From an uncultured Lachnospiraceae bacterium (lineage in GTDB: Bacteria > Bacillota > Clostridia > Lachnospirales > Lachnospiraceae), in the NCBI GenBank assembly GCA_934376945.1, contig CAKRPI010000109.1, forward strand, positions 1 through 6,185: 6,185 nucleotides of DNA. Reading direction: 5' to 3'. Made by a program: the position numbers and the translations under genes. This document shows positions 1-6,027 of this stretch, piece after piece. Under the pieces are notes generated by a model that saw nothing but the letters and a program-made list of their open reading frames with translations, was not told the origin of the DNA and did not search any database. The stretch's first letter is position 1. Every line of letters starts with the position of its first letter.

Positions 1-105
1 TTGTTGCTTGAGATTATAGAGGTGGTGTGTTCAGAGATTTTTATGCTGGGATACCATGTCAGATCGCAGGGAGAGCATGGGGAATGCGATGTACCTGTAG
101 AATAA
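1..105 (+). CDS. C-terminal fragment of a membrane protein, possibly AgrB-like peptide-processing protease (5' truncated)
   Basis: Frame 1 is open from the first base to a TAA at 103-105, giving 34 residues that begin before the window. The first 20 or so residues (LLLEIIEVV...FMLGYHV) are hydrophobic, like a last membrane helix, followed by a short polar tail (RSQGEHGECDVPVE). The stop lies 19 bases before the start of an AgrD-like precursor. In agr loci the gene immediately upstream of agrD is agrB, a polytopic membrane cysteine protease that trims AgrD and closes the ring. AgrB proteins end in a hydrophobic helix of similar character (S. aureus AgrB has GIIIEAITLLPIFF near its end). The AgrB catalytic His and Cys would lie upstream and cannot be checked here. 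The call therefore rests on position and C-terminal character; another membrane protein is possible. Confidence 0.5.
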   Translation: MLLEIIEVVCSEIFMLGYHVRSQGEHGECDVPVE

Positions 106-112
106 AAATGGA

Positions 113-120
113 AAGGGGAG
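113..120 (+). promoter_or_regulatory. Ribosome binding site for the AgrD-like gene
   Basis: The purine-rich AAGGGGAG sits 4 bases before the GTG at 125. No ATG exists in that frame after the in-frame TAG at 98-100, so this site supports the GTG as the start. The nearby ATG at 108 opens only a six-codon frame that ends at 126-128. Confidence 0.6.
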
Positions 121-124
121 AAAA

Positions 125-283
125 GTGAATAGAGAAAGAGGCAGAAAAATCGTGTCGGATATTCTAGAGGATTTGGCAGAGAATATTATCGCGCTTACAG
201 GCTGTAGAAAAAGCTGGGGTGAGGTAGAGCTTCCGGATTGTCTTAGATATCAAGAAGATGAAAAGAAAAAAGATATTGAGTAA
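125..283 (+). CDS. agrD: AgrD-like cyclic lactone autoinducer peptide precursor (52 aa)
   Basis: GTG-started 52-residue ORF ending in TAA at 281-283. Residues 1-26 are charged then amphipathic (RKIVSDILEDLAENIIAL), as expected for the membrane-associating leader of AgrD. Cys27 begins CRKSW (27-31), a candidate five-membered thiolactone ring closing at Trp31. It is followed directly by GEVELPDCL (32-40) and a highly charged tail rich in Lys, Asp and Glu. In S. aureus AgrD the ring CDFIM is followed by DEVEVPKEL, so ring length, the conserved E-x-E-x-P-x-x-L block and the distance between them all match. Clostridial AgrD proteins show the same E-x-E-x-P pattern. The known role is to be cut by AgrB and released as a pheromone sensed by a histidine kinase such as AgrC; no kinase or response regulator lies in this window. 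Oddities: the ring interior Arg-Lys-Ser is basic and polar, where known rings are usually hydrophobic, and the recognition tail has a second Cys (39). The upstream fragment is a candidate AgrB. A secreted-protein gene starts 27 bases downstream. Confidence 0.72.
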   Translation: MNRERGRKIVSDILEDLAENIIALTGCRKSWGEVELPDCLRYQEDEKKKDIE

Positions 284-293
284 AAAGTAGTAG

Positions 294-300
294 AGGAGGG
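294..300 (+). promoter_or_regulatory. Strong ribosome binding site of the small secreted protein gene
   Basis: AGGAGGG, a near-perfect anti-16S match, lies 10 bases before the ATG at 311. It is the strongest such site in the window and suggests high translation of the secreted product. Confidence 0.7.
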
Positions 301-310
301 TAAATAACAT

Positions 311-775
311 ATGAAAAAAGAAGCATTAAATAATATCAAGAAAAGAGCTGCTATGTGTGCTGTTGCAGGAATATTGGTTTTATCAGGTGGGATTGGAGCA
401 TCAAGCATGGCAAATGCGGCAACCGGCGGAAACACAAGCAACAGTAAGTTTCAGTTCAGAAATGATAAGTCATTAGGATATTCAAGCTTTAGAGGAAAAA
501 CAAATTCAACAAGTGTGTACATATATCCTACGGTTGGACCTGTATTAAAATATACTGTGCAGGGAGCTGATAATTCCAGTGGTGCGCATGTTGCAAACAG
601 ATCCAATGAACATGCGGTATCGGTGGGAGTTGAGGCAAGTTTTTACAACACTGTACGAAAAAATAAGAACAAGTATGCCAGACTAAGAGGAAGAAGAACA
701 GTAAAGGCACAGTATACAGATTCTATATGTTGGTGGAGTCCTGATTCGACTAGAAATTATATAGTATATCATTAA
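311..775 (+). CDS. Small basic secreted protein (154 aa precursor; DUF2712-like or bacteriocin-like, function unknown)
   Basis: The precursor has a classical Sec signal: a positive N-region (MKKEALNNIKKR), a hydrophobic core at about residues 13-30, and an AxA site (ANA|A) predicting cleavage after residue 36. The mature chain is about 118 residues. By my count it has 17 Lys/Arg against 6 Asp/Glu, is rich in Ser, Asn and Tyr, and has a single cysteine beside two tryptophans (CWW, about 141-143). Segments such as FRGKTNSTSVYIYP, YTVQGA and WSPDSTRNYIVY suggest a compact beta-strand protein. There is no LPxTG anchor, no transmembrane helix in the mature part, and no double-glycine leader. The general design (Sec signal, small mature domain, neighbouring ABC transporter) recalls the DUF2712 family of small secreted Firmicutes proteins and, more loosely, lactococcin 972-type bacteriocins; I cannot confirm either. 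Placed directly after the AgrD-like gene, it is a natural candidate for the product controlled by that signal. That link is inference. Confidence 0.85.
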   Translation: MKKEALNNIKKRAAMCAVAGILVLSGGIGASSMANAATGGNTSNSKFQFRNDKSLGYSSFRGKTNSTSVYIYPTVGPVLKYTVQGADNSSGAHVANRSNEHAVSVGVEASFYNTVRKNKNKYARLRGRRTVKAQYTDSICWWSPDSTRNYIVYH

Positions 776-798
776 AAAACATTGAAAATAAATTAAAC

Positions 799-845
799 GT
801 GGGCAGAGTTTGATGTGATTATATTTTATGTAAAACTCTGCCCAT
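799..845 (+). other. Large perfect hairpin between the secreted-protein gene and the downstream operon genes
   Basis: TGGGCAGAGTTT (800-811) is perfectly complementary to AAACTCTGCCCA (833-844), a 12-bp stem that a G-T pair (799/845) can extend, with a 21-base AT-rich loop. It lies 24 bases after the stop at 775 and 41 bases before the start at 886. On the plus strand the 3' side continues with ATAAAAATATAC and not a run of T, so it is not a canonical Rho-independent terminator for the upstream gene. It may be a 3'-end stabiliser or processing site, or a partial attenuator, letting the small secreted protein be expressed in excess of the membrane genes. On the minus strand it would be followed by a moderately T-rich stretch, but no minus-strand gene is seen to use it. 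Confidence 0.7.
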
Positions 846-885
846 AAAAATATACATACTTAGAAATAAAACGGAGAATAATGCG

Positions 886-1737
886 ATGAAAAAAAACGGG
901 AAATATATAATGGTTGTGTTTGCCGTTATATTGATGACAGGTGTGACTGTTTTTGCATATCTGCTACAGAAGAATAAAGAATCGGTTGCAGAGAGAACAG
1001 GAGACAAACTTGATCGGATGAATAAAGAAGCTATAGCAACTGAGGAAGCCAAGGGGGAGAGGGATGACAGTGACATAGTAGGGGATAATATATTGATGAT
1101 AGGAGCAGTAAAGCTGGAGATGTTGTCAGCAGATATTTTTGAGGGAGATGCGATATGCGAAGAGAAAACATATCCTGTTGAAAATTTTCAAAGTAAGACG
1201 CTTCCTGAAAAACAAACAATGACAGAGGTGATAGATTGGGATTCAATATTTGAAGAATCTCCTGAGTATGAAAAGTTTCATTTGGCCGATTTTGGAGAGT
1301 ATACAGAAGAAGAGGAAAATGAAATAGCAGATAAATATGAACCGCTTATAAATAAGTATACATATATTATAAACAAACCACAGAAATTATATCTAATAAA
1401 ATGCAGACTCACAAATCTTAGTGAAAATGTAATAGAAGATACGTTACCCTTGGATGTTTCAGCTAAGTCCATGGACACGGGCGAAGTGGAGTATGATGCA
1501 GATATCTGCTATTTTGATAAGGCAATATACACTGAAGGCAGTGAGCGGGATATGAAGTATTATTTTTTTAGGCTGGATGGGAATGAGAGTATGGAATGCA
1601 CAATAGGACTTGCAGTGCCTCAGGCAGAAAATGAAAAGTACTATTATGGTGAGCCAGTAACAGGAGATACCCCTTATGATCCGGAGATGCTTCCAGACTT
1701 TATTGATATTGATGCACTTCCAATAACGAATAAATAA
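886..1737 (+). CDS. Membrane-anchored extracytoplasmic protein of unknown function (283 aa)
   Basis: The ATG at 886 has GGAGA (873-877) 8 bases upstream; the ATG at 881 meets a stop after two codons. Residues 1-6 are basic, and about 7-27 form one hydrophobic helix with no lipobox cysteine, so it is best read as an uncleaved N-terminal anchor. A charged linker (about 28-65, rich in Glu, Lys, Arg and Asp) leads to a globular extracellular domain. That domain starts near GDNILMIGAVKLEML and includes KLYLIKCRLTNLSENVIED (about 167-185). This pattern of a short strand, a variable insert and then a strand carrying a conserved Asn resembles DUF4352/DUF5027-type immunoglobulin-like domains common in Clostridia lipoproteins; the resemblance is by eye. 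The domain is acidic and holds a long insert of Glu/Asp and aromatic residues. The next gene encodes a shorter protein with a similar plan. A role in sensing, adhesion or helping the adjacent ABC transporter is possible, but nothing in the sequence proves one. Confidence 0.85.
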   Translation: MKKNGKYIMVVFAVILMTGVTVFAYLLQKNKESVAERTGDKLDRMNKEAIATEEAKGERDDSDIVGDNILMIGAVKLEMLSADIFEGDAICEEKTYPVENFQSKTLPEKQTMTEVIDWDSIFEESPEYEKFHLADFGEYTEEEENEIADKYEPLINKYTYIINKPQKLYLIKCRLTNLSENVIEDTLPLDVSAKSMDTGEVEYDADICYFDKAIYTEGSERDMKYYFFRLDGNESMECTIGLAVPQAENEKYYYGEPVTGDTPYDPEMLPDFIDIDALPITNK

Positions 1738-1756
1738 TGCAGTGTGTGCTTGATAT

Positions 1757-1761
1757 GGAGG
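1757..1761 (+). promoter_or_regulatory. Ribosome binding site that selects the GTG start at 1768
   Basis: GGAGG lies 6 bases before the GTG at 1768, ideal spacing. The upstream in-frame GTG at 1744 has no purine-rich site before it and would add residues (MCLIWRRD) ahead of a typical VKK signal start, so 1768 is preferred. Confidence 0.65.
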
Positions 1762-1767
1762 CGAGAC

Positions 1768-2328
1768 GTGAAGAAACAGCTTGGAAAAATTGGATGTATA
1801 TTATGCCTGTGTATAGTGTTTTACTGGTGTGGCAGGATATATAGTGTCAATAGTAATTATGAGGATAACAGAATTGTGTATGATATAGGGGAAACAGTAT
1901 ATATATCTGATATAGAGATTAAATGTGTAGAGGCGCGTTTGTATAGTTTAGAGGAGTTTAAAGCCCGCTTTGGGGTTGATAACGTGTCTTTACTGTATCC
2001 TGCTGAGGATAAGATATTGTGTGCCTGTATGAATGTGAAAAATACAGGCAAAGCTTCCTTATCGTGGGATGAAATTATGGAATTGACGCTTGGTGGATTT
2101 CAGACTGTTACATGGGGAAGTTCTGCTAATCCGTATGCAACACAGAAAATTAACGTTTTTAAAAGTGATGAACTTAAGCCTGAGAAAGAGCAGGATATAT
2201 GGTTTGTTACAAGCCTTTCACATATTTCTTTTAAGAAGAGTACATGGGATGACATTATAAATGAAGAGTTTTATTATTCTCCAATGATTGAACCTGTTCA
2301 AATAATGATGAAGTTGGATGTTAGGTAG
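1768..2328 (+). CDS. Membrane-anchored extracytoplasmic protein, probable distant paralogue of the preceding gene product (186 aa)
   Basis: Starts at GTG 1768, behind a well-spaced GGAGG; a longer reading from GTG 1744 is possible. The N-terminus (VKKQLGKIG) is basic and followed by a Cys-rich hydrophobic segment (CILCLCIVFYWCG, about 10-22). None of these cysteines sits in a convincing lipobox, so I read it as a membrane anchor, with lipidation less likely. The outer domain begins at YDIGETVYISDIEIKCVEA and later has KILCACMNVKNTGKASLSW. The order G-[DE]-x-[VI]...[IV]-x-[IV] followed by a strand ending in N-x-[GS]-[KE] parallels the preceding protein (GDNILMIGAVKLEM and LIKCRLTNLSENV). This suggests related DUF4352/DUF5027-like folds, judged by eye. 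It starts 30 bases after the previous stop and ends 6 bases before the permease gene, so it is surely co-transcribed with the transporter and may be its surface accessory factor. Confidence 0.82.
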   Translation: MKKQLGKIGCILCLCIVFYWCGRIYSVNSNYEDNRIVYDIGETVYISDIEIKCVEARLYSLEEFKARFGVDNVSLLYPAEDKILCACMNVKNTGKASLSWDEIMELTLGGFQTVTWGSSANPYATQKINVFKSDELKPEKEQDIWFVTSLSHISFKKSTWDDIINEEFYYSPMIEPVQIMMKLDVR

Positions 2329-2334
2329 ATTATT

Positions 2335-3126
2335 ATGAAGATATTTAGATTTGAAATGAAAAGAGCATTTGTAAATACATGGTTTATAATCAGCCTGGCT
2401 ATGGGGATTGCGATCTGTGTTGCAGATTGTATTCTTTTCTTAAAACAGCATAGAAATTACAATGATAACGCGCTTATACAGATGTGGATTGGAACAGATT
2501 ATCAGTTCGCATACAACAGTCTTTTTTATATTTTGCTTCCAATTATTGCCAGCCTTCCATATGCGGGAACGTGTTTTTCTGACATAAAGAGCGGATATGA
2601 TCGAAATATATGTATAAAGACATCGAGATTAAGATATGTAACTGCGAAAGCGGTGGCAGTGTTTGCGTCAGGAGCTTCAGCAGTCGGAATTCCTTTGCTG
2701 GTAGATCTTTTTATATGTGCTGGTTTTTGCCCTGATAAGCTGCCTGACAAATTATCATTTCTGTATGCGGGGGTTATTGATTGTAATTTGTTCCCGATGC
2801 TGTTTGCACTTCATCCTGCATTGTATTGTATAATATTTACTTTACTTGATTCAGTATTTGGAGGACTGACGGGTCTGGTAGCAATGAGCGTAGCAAGATG
2901 GAGTGGCAGCCAATTTTCTGCTATCATGGGACCGTTTGCGTTGTATTTATTTACGGGGGTGTTGTTTGAAGGAAATGGATTGGGTACCTGGTCTGCTCTG
3001 AGTATGGTTAACCCTACTCAGAATGTTGTGACATACGGCTATCAGATTGTGACAATGTATGTGGCACTGTGTGTTGTGCCAATTACTATGATATATATAT
3101 GGCATAGGAGGAGAGATATTATTTGA
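2335..3126 (+). CDS. ABC-2 type transporter permease subunit (263 aa)
   Basis: Polytopic membrane protein with about six hydrophobic helices at residues 14-36, 61-81, 105-130, 155-186, 196-211 and 235-256. It has a basic cytoplasmic N-terminus (MKIFRFEMKRAF) and ends with a basic tail (WHRRRDII). Between helices 2 and 3 the segment SGYDRNICIKTSRLRYVTAK (86-105) has the Gly...Arg...Lys pattern of the cytoplasmic coupling region in ABC-2 permeases, where the ATPase docks. The length is usual for half-size permeases of BcrB/YhaP-like systems. Substrate cannot be read from the sequence. Its ATG lies 6 bases after the preceding stop, with AGGT overlapping that stop as a weak ribosome site, so translation is probably coupled. 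The last four bases (TTGA) are shared with the ATPase start, the expected layout for an obligate partner. Confidence 0.85.
   Translation: MKIFRFEMKRAFVNTWFIISLAMGIAICVADCILFLKQHRNYNDNALIQMWIGTDYQFAYNSLFYILLPIIASLPYAGTCFSDIKSGYDRNICIKTSRLRYVTAKAVAVFASGASAVGIPLLVDLFICAGFCPDKLPDKLSFLYAGVIDCNLFPMLFALHPALYCIIFTLLDSVFGGLTGLVAMSVARWSGSQFSAIMGPFALYLFTGVLFEGNGLGTWSALSMVNPTQNVVTYGYQIVTMYVALCVVPITMIYIWHRRRDII
3106..3111 (+). promoter_or_regulatory. Ribosome binding site for the TTG-started ABC ATPase
   Basis: AGGAGG lies inside the end of the permease gene, 11 bases before the TTG at 3123. It supports the unusual TTG as a true start; the next in-frame candidate, GTG at 3138, would remove the first beta-strand of the ATPase. 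Confidence 0.6.
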
Positions 3127-3773
3127 ATAGAATAGTTGTGGAGGGACTTAGTAAAAAAATAAAAGAAACAGTTATATTGCAAGATGTGAATATGATATTA
3201 GAATCTGGCAATATATATGGTCTGCGTGGACGGAATGGTAGTGGAAAGACGATGATCATGAGGTCGTTATGTGGACTTGTTATTCCTGATAAGGGGGCAG
3301 TTACAATAGATGGAGAGGTACTGCATCGTGATATAAAGTTTCCACGCAGTGTGGGAGTGCTTATAGAGAATCCTTCATTTCTTTCAAGGTACACAGGGTA
3401 TAAGAATCTTGAATTGCTGGCAAAACTGACTGGGGGAATAAGTGATTCTGATATCAGGTTTGCAATGGAGAGAGTTGGTCTGAACCTTGATAAAGACAAA
3501 GCATATCGAAAATACTCTCTAGGAATGAAGCAGAAACTCGGTATTGCGAATGCAATAATGGGAGAGCCGGATCTTATCATACTTGATGAGCCTATCAATG
3601 CACTAGATGAGCATACAGTGGTTAATATCAAAACGGAGCTTATCAGGCTTAGGAATGCTGGAAAAGTAATTGTAATTGCGTGTCATGATAGAGAGGAACT
3701 GGAATTTATGTGTGATGTTATATACGAAATAAAGGAAGGCATGATAGCTGGATGCGATGTGGTAAAAAAATGA
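3123..3773 (+). CDS. ABC transporter ATP-binding protein, BcrA/CcmA-like (216 aa)
   Basis: All nucleotide-binding motifs are present in order: Walker A GRNGSGKT (36-43); IENP at 81-84 with Glu82 at the usual Q-loop position, as is common in BcrA-type ATPases; signature YSLGMKQ (131-137); Walker B LIILDEP (151-157); D-loop NALD (159-162); and the switch His188 in ACHD. It should therefore hydrolyse ATP to power transport by the two flanking permeases. The protein ends soon after the core domain at 216 residues, lacking the C-terminal extension of about 90 residues typical of BcrA proteins near 300. It starts at TTG, overlapping the permease stop by 4 bases, with AGGAGG upstream. Its own TGA overlaps the next ATG in ATGA. 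The family includes exporters for bacitracin and lantibiotic resistance and for bacteriocin immunity; the substrate here is unknown. Confidence 0.95.
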   Translation: MNRIVVEGLSKKIKETVILQDVNMILESGNIYGLRGRNGSGKTMIMRSLCGLVIPDKGAVTIDGEVLHRDIKFPRSVGVLIENPSFLSRYTGYKNLELLAKLTGGISDSDIRFAMERVGLNLDKDKAYRKYSLGMKQKLGIANAIMGEPDLIILDEPINALDEHTVVNIKTELIRLRNAGKVIVIACHDREELEFMCDVIYEIKEGMIAGCDVVKK

Positions 3774-4600
3774 AAACCTTTAGGCTGCTTTGGCGTGATG
3801 TGAGGCAAGGAATAGTAACTAAGTGGTACATATTTTTAATTCCTGCCTTATTTTCATTTGTGCAGACAAGGGAATTTCATGCATATTTGGGAAAACTTGT
3901 GTCTCAAAATGTTTTGTATGCACAGGGAACGTTTGCAGATTACCTTGCTTATGTAATGAAGGGAATGGCTGTTTTTTGTTTTAGTCCTAATGATAGCTTT
4001 GAAATTCCTATATATTGGCTTGCTTTTTATATAGGGCTTGCTTACATGACAGCATATTACGCATATGATGATTTCTTGATGAATGGAAGAAACATGTTTA
4101 TAGCATTGAGAAGCAGGGGTAAATGGTGGATGAGTAAGCTTATTTATTGCTGTATTGCTGTTATTTTTTACTATGCAGTATGTGTTGGTGTAATAGCTGT
4201 TATGGCTGTGTATTACAATGCGGATATGGGCTGGAATGTATCAGCATCAGTGATGACATATATGTATTCTTCTTCTGCGTTTAGTCTGGATGGAAAAGAT
4301 GTTCTGCTTCTCACGATAATACTTCCAATGGTGATTACTTTAGCAGTCAGTGAAGTTCAGATGTTATTGGGGTTCATTTTGACACCGGTTATAAGCTTTG
4401 CATGCGTGTGTGCAATGTATGTTTTTTCTGCGTATTATACGGTTTGGTATTTGGTTGGAAATTATACAATGTGGCTTCGCTCTGCATATATAGCTGATGA
4501 AGGTGTTTATCCATTAAGTGGGTTTGTGTTTGCAGCGGGGATGCTGGCGGTAGCATGCGCATGTGGATTTATGTATTTTCAGAATAAAGATGTAGTGTAG
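3770..4600 (+). CDS. Second ABC-2 type permease / polytopic membrane protein (276 aa)
   Basis: About six hydrophobic helices at residues 18-32, 80-100, 125-148, 177-195, 198-222 and 248-270, after a basic amphipathic N-terminus (MKTFRLLWRDVRQG). The loop after helix 2, DFLMNGRNMFIALRSRGKWW (101-120), has the Asn-Gly...Ser-Arg-Gly-Lys pattern seen at the ATPase-docking loop of permeases. It differs clearly from the permease encoded upstream, so the transporter is probably a heterodimer around the single ATPase. I chose the ATG at 3770 because it overlaps the ATPase stop as ATGA and gives a normal permease N-terminus. An in-frame ATG at 3752 would add MRCGKK; AAGGAAGG (3732-3739) lies 12 bases before it, a loose fit, so that longer form is not excluded. 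The long segment between helices 1 and 2 (about 33-79) is predicted to lie outside the cell. Confidence 0.82.
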   Translation: MKTFRLLWRDVRQGIVTKWYIFLIPALFSFVQTREFHAYLGKLVSQNVLYAQGTFADYLAYVMKGMAVFCFSPNDSFEIPIYWLAFYIGLAYMTAYYAYDDFLMNGRNMFIALRSRGKWWMSKLIYCCIAVIFYYAVCVGVIAVMAVYYNADMGWNVSASVMTYMYSSSAFSLDGKDVLLLTIILPMVITLAVSEVQMLLGFILTPVISFACVCAMYVFSAYYTVWYLVGNYTMWLRSAYIADEGVYPLSGFVFAAGMLAVACACGFMYFQNKDVV

Positions 4601-4633
4601 GTTCAAGGTGTTCAACAGCAGAGGAGACAGAAT

Positions 4634-6004
4634 ATGAAAATAGTAAAATTAAAACTTACATGGATTGCTTCTGCACTGATCTTAGTGGCAGCATTGACAT
4701 CGGCCTGTGAGAGTAATGAAAAAAAGAATTATGATGTGGGTGGGACAGATAATGATCATGCAGACAAGAATATGTATGATACCAGAGGTGCCCTTGCAAC
4801 TCAACTGCAGATACCTATAAGTGAGAATAGAGAGCTTTCAGTTGATGGCACAGAACTAAAAAGCATTATAATTGATGATAAGGATATAATTATTCCAGAT
4901 AAAGACTGTATGTATACAAAAAACTATAATATGGTGTCAATGACGGCTGAGGACAAGAAAAAAATAACAAGTACAATATTTGATGAAGGAAGTGGAATAC
5001 ATAATTACCCGAAGGAATATTTTGATGACATATATATAAGCAATGACATGGTTGATAAAATATTTGATGAAAGAGATTCGGAGCCGGATTTTAACGGAGA
5101 GTATTTTGTTGGTATGATTGATGATGTGCCATATGTGGTTAGGTTTATGTATGGTGATGGCTTTGTCAATGAAGGCTTTGCTATTGTTCCGGCGTGTCAG
5201 GAGAAAATGTCCGGAGAGCTCAGAGATAAGCAGATAACCCAGATAACGTATAGCGATTATGACCCCGAGGATATGACGGAATATAGTGATTTAAATGAAA
5301 TTGAAGAAAGTGAAAAAAACCAGGTTAATGAAAATGTTTGTGGATTAAATACGGAACAGGCGGTTAAGAAAGGACAGGAATATCTAGACGAGCTAGGGAT
5401 AGCTGATGTAACAGAAACGACAGTTACAGAATTGTACAGAATTTATGAGGATGATGCTTTTAATATGATTCAAAGTGAAAAAGATGGGTATAAGATTCGC
5501 TTTGATGCTTCTGTAAATGGAGTCTGTATATATCAGCCACTGACCATGGCTATAGATACTATAACAAAACAGAGTAGTAATCAGAAAAATAATATACCGG
5601 CAGACAATTTTTATTATTCAGAGGTATCTTATTATGAATTATCTTTTAATGAAAATGGAATTATTTCATTTTATGGTTATTTCCCAATGGCAGTGGTTGG
5701 TGAGCTTAAAAGGGTGGATAACCTGATTTCATGGAGTGATGCAGTAGATAGTCTTGAAAAAGTTATTCCAAAACATTTTGAAGACTATAAAGGTTACTCA
5801 AAGATAGTGTTCAATGATGTGAGACTTACATATTTCCGAACGTTGACAGAAAATGGTCAGTACAAGGTGATGCCAGTATATGTATTCTCGCAGGTTGAGG
5901 AATATGATGTAAATCAGCCGATACAGTTGATTATAATAGACGCTCGAGATGGTACTGAAGTTAATGTTATGCAGGATGAGTCTCGAAAAGGGATGGTAAA
6001 CTGA
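4634..6004 (+). CDS. Large surface lipoprotein of unknown function (456 aa; possibly DUF6034-like)
   Basis: The signal is a basic start (MKIVKLKL), a hydrophobic core (WIASALILVAAL) and a lipobox LTSAC, giving Cys25 as the lipid-modified residue and an outer-surface location. The linker after Cys25 is hydrophilic (ESNEKKNYDVGGTDNDHADK). The mature part has no further membrane helices and is acidic, with about 430 residues. A mid-region stretch resembling EQAVKKGQEYLDELGIADVT (about 237-256) and a C-terminal YKVMPVYVFSQVEEYD suggest repeated alpha-beta modules, as in large Clostridia lipoproteins such as DUF6034; this assignment is a guess by eye. There is no recognisable solute-binding, peptidase or glycosidase motif. 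GAGGAG (4621-4626) lies 7 bases before the ATG. The gene begins 33 bases after the permease and is probably the last of the operon. By context it may be an immunity, sensing or chaperone lipoprotein for the transporter. Confidence 0.85.
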   Translation: MKIVKLKLTWIASALILVAALTSACESNEKKNYDVGGTDNDHADKNMYDTRGALATQLQIPISENRELSVDGTELKSIIIDDKDIIIPDKDCMYTKNYNMVSMTAEDKKKITSTIFDEGSGIHNYPKEYFDDIYISNDMVDKIFDERDSEPDFNGEYFVGMIDDVPYVVRFMYGDGFVNEGFAIVPACQEKMSGELRDKQITQITYSDYDPEDMTEYSDLNEIEESEKNQVNENVCGLNTEQAVKKGQEYLDELGIADVTETTVTELYRIYEDDAFNMIQSEKDGYKIRFDASVNGVCIYQPLTMAIDTITKQSSNQKNNIPADNFYYSEVSYYELSFNENGIISFYGYFPMAVVGELKRVDNLISWSDAVDSLEKVIPKHFEDYKGYSKIVFNDVRLTYFRTLTENGQYKVMPVYVFSQVEEYDVNQPIQLIIIDARDGTEVNVMQDESRKGMVN

Positions 6005-6027
6005 AAACGAAGTGGGAAAACAGCAGA

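Noticed and set aside
311..775. Lantibiotic or double-glycine bacteriocin precursor
   Set aside because: The leader is a Sec signal with an AxA site, there is only one cysteine, and no modification or peptidase-containing transporter gene is nearby.
799..845. Hairpin as a classical plus-strand Rho-independent terminator ending the agr-like transcript
   Set aside because: The downstream side is A-rich (ATAAAAATATAC) with no T-run, and the loop is 21 bases long.
780..885. Sigma-A promoter for the downstream operon within the AT-rich spacer
   Set aside because: TTGATG (810-815) and several TATA-like hexamers exist, but none pair at 16-18 bases without disrupting the hairpin logic; not supported by sequence alone.
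819..1076. Minus-strand frame covering the 800-844 hairpin and the start of the 283-residue gene
   Set aside because: Its Ser/Leu/Phe-rich translation is the complement of a Lys/Glu/Asp-rich coding strand; no ribosome site or family resemblance.
3119..3631. 170-codon open frame on the minus strand opposite the ABC ATPase
   Set aside because: It lies wholly antisense to a gene with all ABC motifs intact and shows no recognisable domain; it is a reading-frame shadow.
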